Source: Pardosa pseudoannulata (taxonomy: Eukaryota; Arthropoda; Arachnida; Araneae; Lycosidae). Taken from it: a stretch of 64,000 nt of DNA. Below are positions 1 through 12,607 of this stretch, piece by piece. Under the pieces are notes generated by a model that did not search any database, was not told the origin of the DNA, and saw nothing but the letters and a program-made list of their open reading frames with translations. The DNA is taken from assembly GCA_032207245.1 (NCBI GenBank), contig CM063499.1, positions 81,874,249-81,938,248 on the forward strand. The letters are read 5' to 3'. Each line of letters begins with the position of its first letter. Position 1 is the first letter of the stretch. The translations under genes and the position numbers were made by a program.

Positions 1-212
1 AGAATTTTTTCTCTAATTTTATTTGTTATTACCATCAACATGTTAGATATAGATTATTTTTGAAAAAAATTAAATGAAATAACTGCTATCTTCAATGTTT
101 TTACATATATAGAAAATGTTATTTGATTATAGTCATTTTTGCTCAAATTACAGCAAAATAAATCAAATGACATAATTTTCTGAATAAATATAATAAACTA
201 ATGCAACAATAC

Positions 213-320
<108 letters not shown>

Positions 321-929
321 ACTGTCATGAATTCCAAGTCCTTCAGATTTCTTTGAACTTCACAAATCCTTTACAGTATGCAAGAAATAGAAATGGCGCG
401 AAACGGCAGAATTTTTTTTCTGGAAAATATCTCTATCTCTATTGGAGAAAATGGGAAATTAAATATTATGCATTGTAGAACAGATTTCGGGCTTCACGGA
501 ATTGAAATACCTCTTTTTCTCCTGACCGAACTAAATTCGGGTGTCACAGGCTAGAAATTAATTGATAAATTAATTTTTTTTGATAAAATTTTAAAATATT
601 AAACATGCATGTACTTATCTCATACTATAAGCATATATTTTAGTTTATGATTATTCTTTTAAAAAAAATTATAATAATTCGTATAGAAATCCTTTGGTGA
701 CTTTTTACATTTGGTGATATTCATGTCACGATATATGTATCGGTGAGTTTTTTAGGCCAATACAAGCGTCTTAGCATTAATAATGTATAAATTTCAAAGA
801 AATTCAACTTCACAAAATATAATTTACAAATATAATACAATAAGGTTTTTTTAAACTGCCTTCAGCGACTCCTATTTAATTAATTAATTTTTAATTAACT
901 TTTAATTAGTAGTTACAGTCTTTTGACAA

Positions 930-1150
930 GTACAATCTGGACCTACTCGCTAACGATGAACGAACCACCAAGAGGATCTTCGAAGCCAACTATGCTCAAA
1001 AAAAGGGAAGACCTAGGATCCGGTGGACTGACTGCCTCGCAACTGACTTAAAAGTTCTAAAAGCAAAATACTAAAGGAGTCTATCCATGAAAAGGGCAAC
1101 CTGCAACACGATTCTTCGGAAAGCTATGACCCCCCTTCCCGTGGGATGAC
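930..1150 (+). mobile_element. LINE 3' coding fragment
   Basis: A decayed frame reads NDERTTKRIFEANYAQKKGR, then RPRIRWTDCLATDLKVL, ending ILRKAMTPLPVG: the GRPRxRW...DL tail common in non-LTR retrotransposon polyproteins. Interrupted by stops. Confidence 0.6.
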
Positions 1151-2103
1151 GAGCCATTGATGAGAAATTAAGGTCTAGGATTCTTTTTCAACCCTGACAC
1201 TAGTACGAAGTCTCAGGGATTTTTGAGCAAGCCGAGTCACGAGTGGATCGGGACAGCATATTTCGGTGCTACAATTCCAGGGGAAAATTGCTTGATTCAC
1301 TAGCGCCATCTGTTCTCTAATATCTTAACTAAAACTATCCAAGTAATTTTGTAGAATCCTGGGCAATTTTTGTATTATTTTATTTACATTTTTCATAATA
1401 TTTTAAGTTAGTTTTCTATTATCTCCTTTTTATTTTTTGTTACTTGAATTTTACATTTTTATTTTCATTTTTGTTAGTTTTTGTCGTTTTAAGTTTATAA
1501 AATTAATTTTTGCTAAGAAATGAGCTTGAGAAGAATTATTATTTCTAATATTTTATCATATTTTAATAAAATTATTATATTTTAATATTTATATTTATTA
1601 TTATTATTTTTTTTATATTTTAGTATTTTATTTACATTGACAGTTTTTAAAATTAATTTTTATTTTTAACTGTCAATTTTTGTATTATCTTATTTATTTT
1701 TTTTATTATTTTAAATTTATAAAATCAATTTTTGCCATTATAAACTTTATACCTCATGATGTCTATAATGAGCAGTACACAGCCTGATTTTTAAAAATAA
1801 AAACATTGTTTTGAAAAAAACTTAAATTTTCCCAAGGGCCAAGAAACTTAGCGAATTATTAAGAAAAACGCGAAACCATTTGCCGGCGACAGCTGGAAAA
1901 AATGTTGAAGAATAGACAGAAAATTTACATCTATAGGATAGAAAACTTTGGGAAATGTATCGGTAGAATTTTAAGTCAAGAATGCTGCTTTGATTAAGAC
2001 ATTTAGAGACTGGGAAAAAGGTTTTAAGGAATTAGAATGGGAGAGAGGAAGTTTTTAAGGAAATATTAAAGTTAAATAATTTTCATATATATTACATATA
2101 TAT

Positions 2104-2134
<31 letters not shown>

Positions 2135-2924
2135 TATATATATACTTTTTGTCTCATCTCAAAGTGGAGTGGAATAGAAGAGAAGGACAACGAAATGAAG
2201 ACATTAGAATCTGAAAACTATAGTGATTTATCAATACCGAAACTGCCGGAACACTTGAAAAAAAAAAACCTGAAAAACTTTGTGGAATTTACTTCCATAT
2301 CTACGCAGTCAGTGACTAAGGTTTTTTACTGATAATTCATCACTATTGTTGGTTCTTTTACGTTTGAAAGTAGACTTAAGGTCTGTGATTTTGAATTTTC
2401 TTCCATATTCTATTCATATTTTAATTCTATGGTTAGAGCATCTGCTTTTTATAGTTATTTCTGTGCCAACCAATTCGCGATCACTACAAGTCACGTGGAT
2501 AAAGTAACTTACGCTTCAGAATTCTATTTTTAGATATGCAACCGGAAGGATTTTACTAGGGAATATCCAAGAACACTCTCTAGGGTTGCAAGAAAAGGAT
2601 TAGCGGGAAAACAAAATCTTAAACCGAAAGTGATAAAATATCTTTACATATGCGTTCAACTAGCAATTATGAAATACAAAATTTTAAAAATTTATGGCTA
2701 ATCGAATTTCAGTTATACCTGACAGTGTTAACATACATTATAATGAAATTTTTCATTAAATAGATTACTCATTAAAATAGGAGGAGCAGAACTAAATGTT
2801 AACATATATAGTCCATCCAAAGTTTCGACTTTCTACTCTTAATTGATTTTCAGTAATGCTGCACAGTGCTAATGTAAATTAAATTGTAATTTTCCTTTAT
2901 ATGGAGTGCAGATAAAGATGTAAA

Positions 2925-3044
2925 AAACCATAGGAGATAGGGTTTATGCCGTTATGTCAAGTATTTCAAGTAGGTCCTTATAAAATGTTACTTTGGTCCT
3001 TAGAAAGTCTTAATTTTTGTTCTGGAAAAAGAGTGGGAACCCTG
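2925..3044. mobile_element. hAT-like right-end fragment
   Basis: Matches the last ~120 bp of the 4438-5445 element, ending GAGTGGGAACCCTG. Confidence 0.65.
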
Positions 3045-3473
3045 TATTACATTTGACATTGGGCATAACATACAAAAATTTCTAACTCTCCTCCTCTGTT
3101 AAAGAAATCTATGTGTCACTGTGTAAACTTGTACTAAAATTAAAAACATACTTTTGATGGTGGGATAAAATAAAGGATATCTTCTATATTAAAAAATAAA
3201 TAACATTTATTAATTATATTCTTTGTAAAGTAGCCCACTTGCACAATTTATATTTGATATCAAGAACAGTTATAAGCAGGTATAATCCATAGCTTTATTT
3301 TCTTTAAATTAGAATTAAATTTATTACTCTGAAAAGATGATTCTATTATGCTAAAAATTGTCCCATTTTTAATCCTGTTGCTTTTTTAAAAGTGTTCTTT
3401 TAACAGTGTTTTATATTTTGTATCATGACTTAACCTATCTATTTAAAATAAATTTCCATTAATTTTTATGTTA

Positions 3474-3935
3474 TAGTAGAACCTTAATTACCCAAGCTAA
3501 TTGGGACTGCTGTACCTTGGATATTGGAAATCTCGGTTAATAAAAACCATGTATAAAAACCTTACGTGCTTGCAAATTTAACTAACTTTTAAAGTAAAAA
3601 ACAATAGAATGTTCTTTAAATGATAAAAATAAACATATATGAACTTATGTTTCACAGCTAAAAAGATTTTAAACGGAAATCAACTCTAGTAGTCAATTTT
3701 AAAAAGTAAAATGGAATAAACTTTTTACCTATACTTAGTTAAATATCGAAAGACACATTTTCAAAAATAATTTTTTGGAAGTGGAGTGCTTTTGTGGGGA
3801 AGAAGTGCCTGTAACACGGACAACAAACTGAAATGTGTATCATTTTTTCCAAGCTCGTTTTGGAAAGCAGAAAAAAATTTAGACTTCGTTATTGACTCGG
3901 TTAACAGAAACCTCGGTTAATCGAGGTTCTACTGT
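3474..3935. mobile_element. Tigger-like MITE
   Basis: The left end AGTAGAACCTTAATTACC and the right end GGTTAATCGAGGTTCTACTG are inverted copies, with TA at the borders. The CAGTAGAACCTCGATTAA-type end is typical of Tigger elements. Confidence 0.72.
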
Positions 3936-4437
3936 ACTTAAATTGTTAAATATGAATATGTGTAAGAGAATGATATTGCTTGAATGGGAAACAATTTATT
4001 TTTTAAATATTACAGAAACATTTGCATAAGATTTTATTCTTAATTTTTGTGTTGTAATTATTCACTTCTGAAATGAACCACTATTAATATTCAGAGATTT
4101 GTAAATTGTACTTAATAATGCTATTAAAAGAATGTGTTGAATTTATTATTGTGAAATGACATCATAAAGTAAGTATACAATTAAAGTAAGAAACAAATTT
4201 AGTGAGAGATATCAATATCCAATAGAAAAGGGGGCTCTGATCTGAAATGTGGCAAAAACAATATTCATTTCACACCTATCTGTTAGAAATGTTAAACACC
4301 TTTCTTATACAAACATTCAGAAAATTTAATTTGTACTTGCACTTTATTGTGAATTTTTTTTTTTAAACAAATATTCAGTTTGTTAAAATCCAAAGTTTAG
4401 CTCATAAGATATTAATAAATTTTTAATGATACATCTT

Positions 4438-5445
4438 CAGGGTTCCCACGGTCCTTAAAAGTCCTTAATTTTAGCTTTCATTTTTAAGGGCCCTTAAAAC
4501 TACTTAATTTTTGTCAAAGGTCCTTAAAAACTCCTTAATTTTTAAATTGGAACTTGAACAATTTATCCGTCATCACGTGATTTCTTATCAATTTTTGCCG
4601 TACTCTACAAACTTTTTAGTTTTGTAAGTTCGGAGTTAAATTTGCAACCAAACCGGTTCTAATTAAGAACACCAGTACAGGTGATAAGTACTAGTCAAAG
4701 AATAAATAAAATATTTGTTAATGTTCATAACATTCTTTTACATTTTCTAGTCAAAAGTGCGGTATTGATAATAAAGAAAATCCTCAAATACATGTTTTCA
4801 ATATATTTCTGTAGTAATTCAAAATTTCTTTCCTTGTTAGCCTTAAAATTTATTTGACAAATGAAAAATCTTTTGCATAATGAAAAGGTTTATAAATTCA
4901 GCTGTCCTTTCCTATTAGCTAACAGTCAGGCAGATTTTAATTAAACGAAGCATGGGAAGAGGGAGGTTGTAGATATTTCAGTTACTAATGGAAGGTTAAT
5001 TTTCTTTGCATTGAATGTAATAGAAAGGTCTAAAACTTTCTTCTTCCCCAGGCAACATCGGATATAATCAATGGTATATTTAGACACACATTTTATATAT
5101 ATCAGTCATTTTTAAACACTGAGAAAGTACTGTTTATAATGTATTTTATTCTTAATTGATTTTTAATTTGATCGCTCAAAAAACTTTAGGTGTACATTTT
5201 TCAAAATGTTTTTGTCAAATAGGTTTATCTTATATTAAGTATTAGGTATTTTTAAAAACTTAATTCTGAAATATTTTAGGGCATTTATTGAACATGCCTT
5301 GTCTGGTTTATAATTATTAAAATAGGTTCCTTAGGAAATACAGTTTGTGTCATTATGCCATCTATTTCAAGTAGGTCCTTATAAAAGTTTATTTGGTGCT
5401 TAGAAAGTCCTTAATTTTTGTCCTTGAAAAAGAGTGAGAACCCTG
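4438..5445. mobile_element. hAT-like element, CAGGGTTCCCAC family, copy 1
   Basis: Ends CAGGGTTCCCACGG and GTGAGAACCCTG with subterminal GTCCTTAA repeats. Other copies are at 11017-12208 (inverted), 37030-37690 (truncated) and 2925-3044 (end only). No clear target duplication and no coding frame. Confidence 0.75.
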
Positions 5446-5899
5446 ATTTTTATGACAACATTCTTAATAGTTTTGTACTACATCTTGACCCTATGGGTAA
5501 TGCATAGAAGTAATGTTCCATGAAAAATAATCAGTTTTTTTATACTTTAATACAGAACTTGAACTATGATTACAGGAAGTTTAATTGCTAAGGAAAGCAG
5601 GTTTGGAGTACTATGGTCAATTATTTTTAATAAAGTCTATTTTTAACCTTTATGGATATACATGCTAGTAGCAATGGGATTTGTAACCATGGATTCTGAC
5701 AAGCAGATTCTTACAGTAGGCAATGTTTTTAAATTTTATTTTAAATATACTCAGCCTAAGTAGATATATATTAGTGCAAACTGTAAATAAATTAAAACCA
5801 GAGATCCCTAAATTTATCAATTTCTTAATACACATTATATCTATTCTTATATCAGAAGCTATTTGTGAATCATGGGGATAACAATTGATAATTTTTTTC

Positions 5900-6261
5900 C
5901 TATTGGCAAATGATGGTTATGAAACTAGTATTGGGACAACTGATAAAAGAATGCTTATTTTTTCACAGAACCTCCACCAGAACACAGATCAATCCAAAAA
6001 TTTTGTAAAAACTTTCCTTGCATTAAGGTTTGGGCCAAATTATCAGTCCCATTTTTATCATCGTAGTGATATCTCAAAATATCTTACATCAAAAGTAATT
6101 GACAGGACAGTAAATTCTATGTTAATGCCTTGGTTTTAATACAAATATTTTTCTAAATTTCAGGTAGCACTGTTTTATTAAATATTTTTAGTTATACATA
6201 TTGGTAAAGATGAAATTTTGATTATCTGAAAGCCTGTAGCAGAACATTGAACAGTATTCTG
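5900..6261. repeat. Right part of CAGAATG-family element
   Basis: 6001-6261 matches 27590-27910 (TTTGGGCCAAATTATCA; AAAAGTAATTGACA; ACAGTATTCTG). The left border is unclear. The 84-codon frame at 5885 lies in it and has no gene-like features. Confidence 0.55.
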
Positions 6262-6537
6262 CTGTGGGGGCTGTTAGATCGGATTTGATAAACCACTTTT
6301 GACATTTGATCAGCACTAGTCTTCATTGGAATGCACTAGAATCTTAATGTTAGTGTATCATTTGTGAAAGATCTAAGCTATTTAACACATTCTCAATTTC
6401 CTTTTTAATTTAATGACTAAAATTAATAAAATTATTTTTTAACATTTTTCAATAACATATACAACCATTAAAAACATGTTTTTAATATTAATTTGAATGT
6501 TATAATCACTGATCAATTGTTTGCAGTTTAAAAGTCT

Positions 6538-6665
6538 ATGGTGTACGACTGTTGAATTTTTTTTAACAAGAGCACTAATGAGACTGGAACCAGCTAATTC
6601 AAACTGACTTCCAAAGGCTAACATCCACACTCACAGCAGAATTTGAATCCACAGACCTTCCTTGT
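6538..6665 (-). repeat. tRNA-derived SINE, minus copy
   Basis: The reverse complement shows GGATTCAAATTC-like box B, GGTTCCAGTCTCATTAGTGC and TCGTACACC, matching the SINE at 40750 with decay. Confidence 0.5.
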
Positions 6666-6767
6666 TTCTACAGGAATCACATTCTAATTTGTATAAGAAT
6701 ATTGTAGAGTAATACAATAAAAATTAGACAAAATGATTATATATGTGACTAATCAGAATCAGTTATA

Positions 6768-7336
6768 CAGGGTGTCCCAAAAGGTCTTTTACAAACTTAG
6801 CATGCTGGTCTGTCATCAGGATGAACAAGATTTACATAGGAACTTGTGTCTGAAAATGCAAACTGCAACAGATAGAGTGCTGTGATTACGAGAGTGGAGC
6901 AGGAGAAACAAAAATGATATCAACAATGGTGTTAATATGATTTTTACTACAGATGAGGATTACATCAAAGCAAATGCTCAAAATTGTTTCCCTACACCAC
7001 AATGTTGGCGCATGGATTCACGAACCCGTTCAAATTGACCAGGAGTGTCATGGACATGTGCTGTCGTTTCCTCGATCCTGGCGATAAGATCCATGTTCGA
7101 TGTTAGGGTGTCTCGTACACCATGGACTTCATGTGTCCCCACAGGTAGAAATCCAGGGAAGTCAGGTTGGGGGATCGCGTCAGTCCGCCTCTACTGATCC
7201 AGCAATTTTCCTGCAATTATTGCCCTCTAGTAGTCACAGTTTGCATTTTCGGACACAAGTTCCTATGTAAATCTTGTTCATCATGATATGACAAACCAGC
7301 ATGTTAAGTTTGTAAACAACCTTTTGAGACACCCTG
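6768..7336 (-). mobile_element. Mariner-like element with ~105-bp inverted ends
   Basis: CAGGGTGTCCCAAAAGGT at the left and ACCTTTTGAGACACCCTG-type sequence at the right, TA on both sides; the two ~105-bp arms match almost throughout. On the minus strand, 7190-6960 reads RSPNLTSLDFYLWGHMKS, then DTPGQFERVRESMRQHCG, the C-terminal part of a mariner-family transposase with stops. Confidence 0.8.
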
Positions 7337-7506
7337 TATAGTATAACTTTTAAAAAGCCTTAGCATTATATCAATACTAAGTTTAAAAATTCAAAACATT
7401 AGGAAACAATATGAAATTCTTGTTTTTATTCCACAAGTAGAAAAAAAAACTCCAAAATATTTAATGAATTTATTAATACAAAATATATAACAGCAACAAA
7501 AAATCA

Positions 7507-10500
7507 TTAATATTTACAAACATTCTTTGGAAAAATTGTTAATTTTCTTTGTTGAAGATTTATTATTGCAGATTTAACAAAAGATACAGATTCAGCAGCT
7601 TCGTATTTCCTGAGCTAAATGTGTAAGATATCTCATAATAAAATACAATTTATTGCTATCATAGGCCTAGAAAAGTTGAAAAAAATATGTAAATGATGCA
7701 TAAAACAGTTAACATTAAAATTAAAAGTAATCAAGAGAACATCTATCAACAAGATATATCTATTCTATCTATAGAGCAAGTGCATGTTTGTAAACAAATA
7801 CGAGTGCTGACTACAACTCAACTTTTCGTTGGCAAAACATTGCTTATTTTCATAGTATTTTATGAGCTTCAATATGGATCATGCATACAATAAAACTAAA
7901 TTTTATTTAAGGGAAGGGGAAAGAAACATCAGAAACTGCCCAAGTAATTCAAAATAGATTTTTTTAGCACTTGCAAAATTATATATTTAAAAAAAATTAA
8001 ACACTTTGCACAGTACTATTAAATATCATAATCAAAGTATAACTACTTTGTTATGTTAACAGGCACAATAAACTATTACATAAATAAGAATTTAATAAAG
8101 ATGTGCAAAGCATGATCATTTTACGGACAAAAAAATAATTACAGTTAGAGGTACAGTACTTCTCACAAAAGCATAGAAAATACAAAAAAAAAACCCCTTA
8201 GTAATAATACTAAAATTCTTAGAGGATAATAATTTTATATAATCTATTACATTACAGTAAGGTTAACATTCTATTACCTTTCTGAAAATGTTTGCTACAA
8301 ATTCTCGAAGAACTTGGAGTCCAGTTTTGCCTTTTCATAGCTTTTATCTAAAGCATTCGCAATGTAGAATCTTTAGGAAAGCAATAAAATCCTATATTTT
8401 CACCTTTTTTGATACGCTTAGTACAGACATACGCACAACAGCTTGTTACCATTTTCAGATAATTGACAAAAATAAAACCCCAATAATAAGAACAAGGAAA
8501 TAGGAAATTGAAATTTTTTGCCAACAAGAAAGTTGAGCTGTAATTTTTGCTGCACCTGACGTCATGTGCACATTCTCTATAGATCTATCTATATTCAGTC
8601 AACTGTTAGAACTTTAATACATGCTCACTATAAGATAAGTCATTGAGTAATAACTAAACTTAATTTTACAATTCATGTTATTTTTCACAATTTAGGAAAA
8701 AAATACATAAATAAAACTGTAAAGAGTTTGGGAAGCATTAAAAAAAAAGTAAGCTACTTATAACAATTTTATTTCTCTGACTATAGATTAAAACTATGAA
8801 GGTAAGTTATAGACAGGGTTGGAAAAAAAAAAAAATATTTGATTTAAATCAGATTTTTTTTTTATTTAAATTGGATTTATTATTATTTTTTTTAATACTA
8901 ATTTTAATTGGTTTTTTTTTTGCAATATACATAGAATAGTTTGTTATAAGAAGTAACATCTTATCTATCTAGTATATTCTATATACTGATTACCTAAATT
9001 TAAATATATAAATTTAAATACATTTCATTATTTTGTAATTGGATAGGGTAAACTAAATAAGATGTAAATTTAAAGAACAAATTAAATATTCTTTTAATAC
9101 AAACTATTTATTTAAAAAAAAAAAAAAAAAAAAAAAAAATTTAAGCACCGAATTATGGATTTAATTGTTTCAATAAAAACACTAGCTTTGATGCTTTATC
9201 CACTTCTAGTTGGTTATGAAGGCTAGAATGAACAATACCAAAAGAAGAAAACTGTCTTTCCATTCCAACAGATGAAACCACAGCTGTTGTTATTTAGTAG
9301 ATAAACTTATTTACTTATTGGTATTACTGTGCTGACTGATTCCCAATTCTCCTGTCTTTCGACTATAGGTTTTAAAAAAAGTGAAAAAAATTATTTAAAT
9401 CAATGATTTAAAAAAAAAACTGATTTAAATCATGCCAACTCTGGATTATAGATTCAATAGTTCTTGTGAAGTTACTCAACTCAGCAAAATAATTGGTTAT
9501 GGTACTTAAAAGACATGTATTTATCAGAATGAAGGATAAATTAGGAAAGGGAGATAGGAGATAAAATTGATCACAAGAATAAAGCAGGTGTTTAAAAACT
9601 ATAAAACAAAGATGAAATCCTTTACAAAAATGATAGAATCAGTTATTTGGTTTAGCAGTTCCCAGCCTTACTGTTGTAAAAATTTTGTTGTTGCTGTGTA
9701 CCTTATTTAAACTTAAAATTTAATAATGATATTATTCTCTGACAGCCTACATATAACAAACTAACTTCAAACTTGACACTGCTTCGACTATCTTGAATAA
9801 TGCAGCATTTCGTGCTGGAGAGCACGAAAGCTGCATTAGTAGCAAAGTATTTACAAAACAATTGAGTTATAAACTGTGTAAATCTGTACCAAGTTGTTTT
9901 CTATGATGGTGAGAATATCTCTAAATATTTTAATAGAATATACAGAGCAATGTGGGAGATATAATTCTATCAAATTTTCATTCATCGTATGATCAAATGG
10001 ACATAATTATTGCTAAAATAATATTTGAATTTGTTAAATATAAAAAGGATGTATACCCCAAACACAAATTTATTGAGAAAATAATTTCAAATTCTTTATG
10101 TAAAAATAGTTTTTGTGGAAAATCATTTACAATATTTATAGATATACTTTTTAGATGCTCAAAATGAAATAATCTAGCATTTGGAGAAATATTTTTTAAT
10201 TTAAGGTTGTTAAGATACAAAGGGTTAAAAGAATAGTACAATTTTAATTTGAGGTTAATATACATATTTAAATAACTATGAGAAATTACCTTAAATGCAC
10301 GAACTAAGTGAGCTTTTCTTTTAAATATCCCAACAGATGTTCTAATTCCAATCAATTCATCTTGCTATTTTAAATAAATATATACATATTAAAATAATAG
10401 CTCACTTAATATAATAACATACTGAACTATAACGATGGAGAGTAGATAGGGAAAAGAAAACTTACAGATAAATCAGTATGTGAAATTTCATAAAGTTCGT

Positions 10501-12549
10501 GTTCAACAATGGAAAAAAACTGATTCACAATATCCTCAGTTATGTAAGGTGTGCTAGGTTCTATTACTCTAGAAAAAAAGAAGGAAATTTAGTATAAATA
10601 TGAAATTTAACTTAATTTTTATATAGAACCAACATGAAAGTATTCTTTGACATTATAACCACAGGAGGGGCCATTTTGACCCCAAAACTATTTTGTGTTA
10701 TCTTAACAGATTTATTCTTTTTCAGATGGTAATAATAGAAATAATATAATTTTTATAAAAATATTTTTGAGGATAATTATGAAAACATATTTTAATGAGT
10801 ATTATATTATTTCTCTTATTACTGTTTGAAAAAAATAAAATGTTAACACAAAATAGTTTTAGTCTGACTCTTCCTGCAGTTCGTGTGCTAAATTTATTTG
10901 GCCAATATATCTATTCTTTCATAAAAGGTATGAATATAAATGAAATATAAATTTGCTGATGCCTCTGAAGTAAAATACAAACAAACAAAAACATTAATAA
11001 CTTTTATATCTATATTCAGGGTTCCCAGAACGAAAATTAAGGACTTTCTAAGGACCAAAGTAACTTTTTATAAGGACCTACTTGAAATACACAACATAAC
11101 GGCATAAACCCTATCTCCTGAGGAACAAATTTTACTGATTATGAACCAGACAAGGCATGTTCAATAAATGCCCTACAATATTTCAGAATTCAGTTTTTAA
11201 AAATGCCTAAAAATTAATATAAGATAAATCTATTGGACAAAAACTAATTTTGAAAAATGTACATCTAAAGTTTTTTGAGTGATCAAACTAAAAATAAACT
11301 GTGTAGAGAGACGAGACTCTTATTTATGCGAAAGGCCGTTGTTAAATAATAAGAGTTGGAAAAAAACAAATTTTGAAAATAGTTTTTAGTGATCAAACTA
11401 AATATAAGTTGTGAATAAAATATAATATTATAAACATTACTTTCTCAGGTTTAAAAATGACTCTGATATGTGTGTGTGTGTATATACTGGCTGATTATAC
11501 CCAACGTTGATTGAGAAAGAAGAAAGTTTTAGATTTTTTATCACATTTAATGCAAGGAAAATTAAACTTCCATAAGTCACTGAAATATCTACAAACCCTC
11601 ATCCTCCATACTTTGTTTAATTAAAATCTGCAGGACTGTTAGCTATTAGGAAAGGCCAGCTGACTTTATTCTTTAAACCTTTTCAGTACAAAAAGATTAT
11701 TTGTCAAACAAATTTTCTAGCTGATGACCATAAAAAGTACTCATAAACTAAAAGTATTTTCATATTTTTTTAAGAATATCAAGGAAAGGAATTCTGAATT
11801 ACTACAGTATAACACTAAAAACATATATGTATTTGAAGATTTTTATTAATACTGCACTTTTGGCTAGAAAATGTAAAAGAATGTTGTGAACATTAACAAA
11901 TATTTTATATATTCTAAATATATATATTCTTTGAACAGTAGTTATCACCTGTACTGGCGTTCTTAGAACTGGTTTTGGGCAAATATAACTACAAACTTAC
12001 AAAACTAGAAAGTTAGGAGAATACGGCTAAAACTGATAGAAAGTGAAGAAAGCAGATAGCATCAATGGAGAAATCGATCAAGTTCCAATTTAAAAATTAA
12101 GGAGTTTTTAAGGACCTTTGACAAAAATTAAGTAGTTTTAAGGGCCCTTAAATATGAAAGCTAAAATTAAGGAGTTCTTAAAAACTTTTAAGGACTGTGG
12201 GAACCCTGTATATTATCACTGACTGCTCATTCTTACATTTCAATTTTACTGTTCTAAGAAGGTATTAATTTAAAATCCTAAGAAAATATGAGAAAGGACC
12301 AATATGAAAGTATAAATATTATGTTTATATTAAATAATGGTTTTTACAGAAATAACATGGCAAGAAAAATAAAGATAATTGATGTCAAAGGAAAATAAAT
12401 TAAAAGAGCTCCTGAATTTGTTTAATCCTAAAAATGCTATCCTATTCTTGTTGAATGTTGTTACTACTGATATATCTGCAAGATGTAACTTAAAAAAAAA
12501 AAAAAAAATATTTAAAAGAAAGGAAAGACAAGTAATGCATATGCTTTGA

Positions 12550-12607
<58 letters not shown>

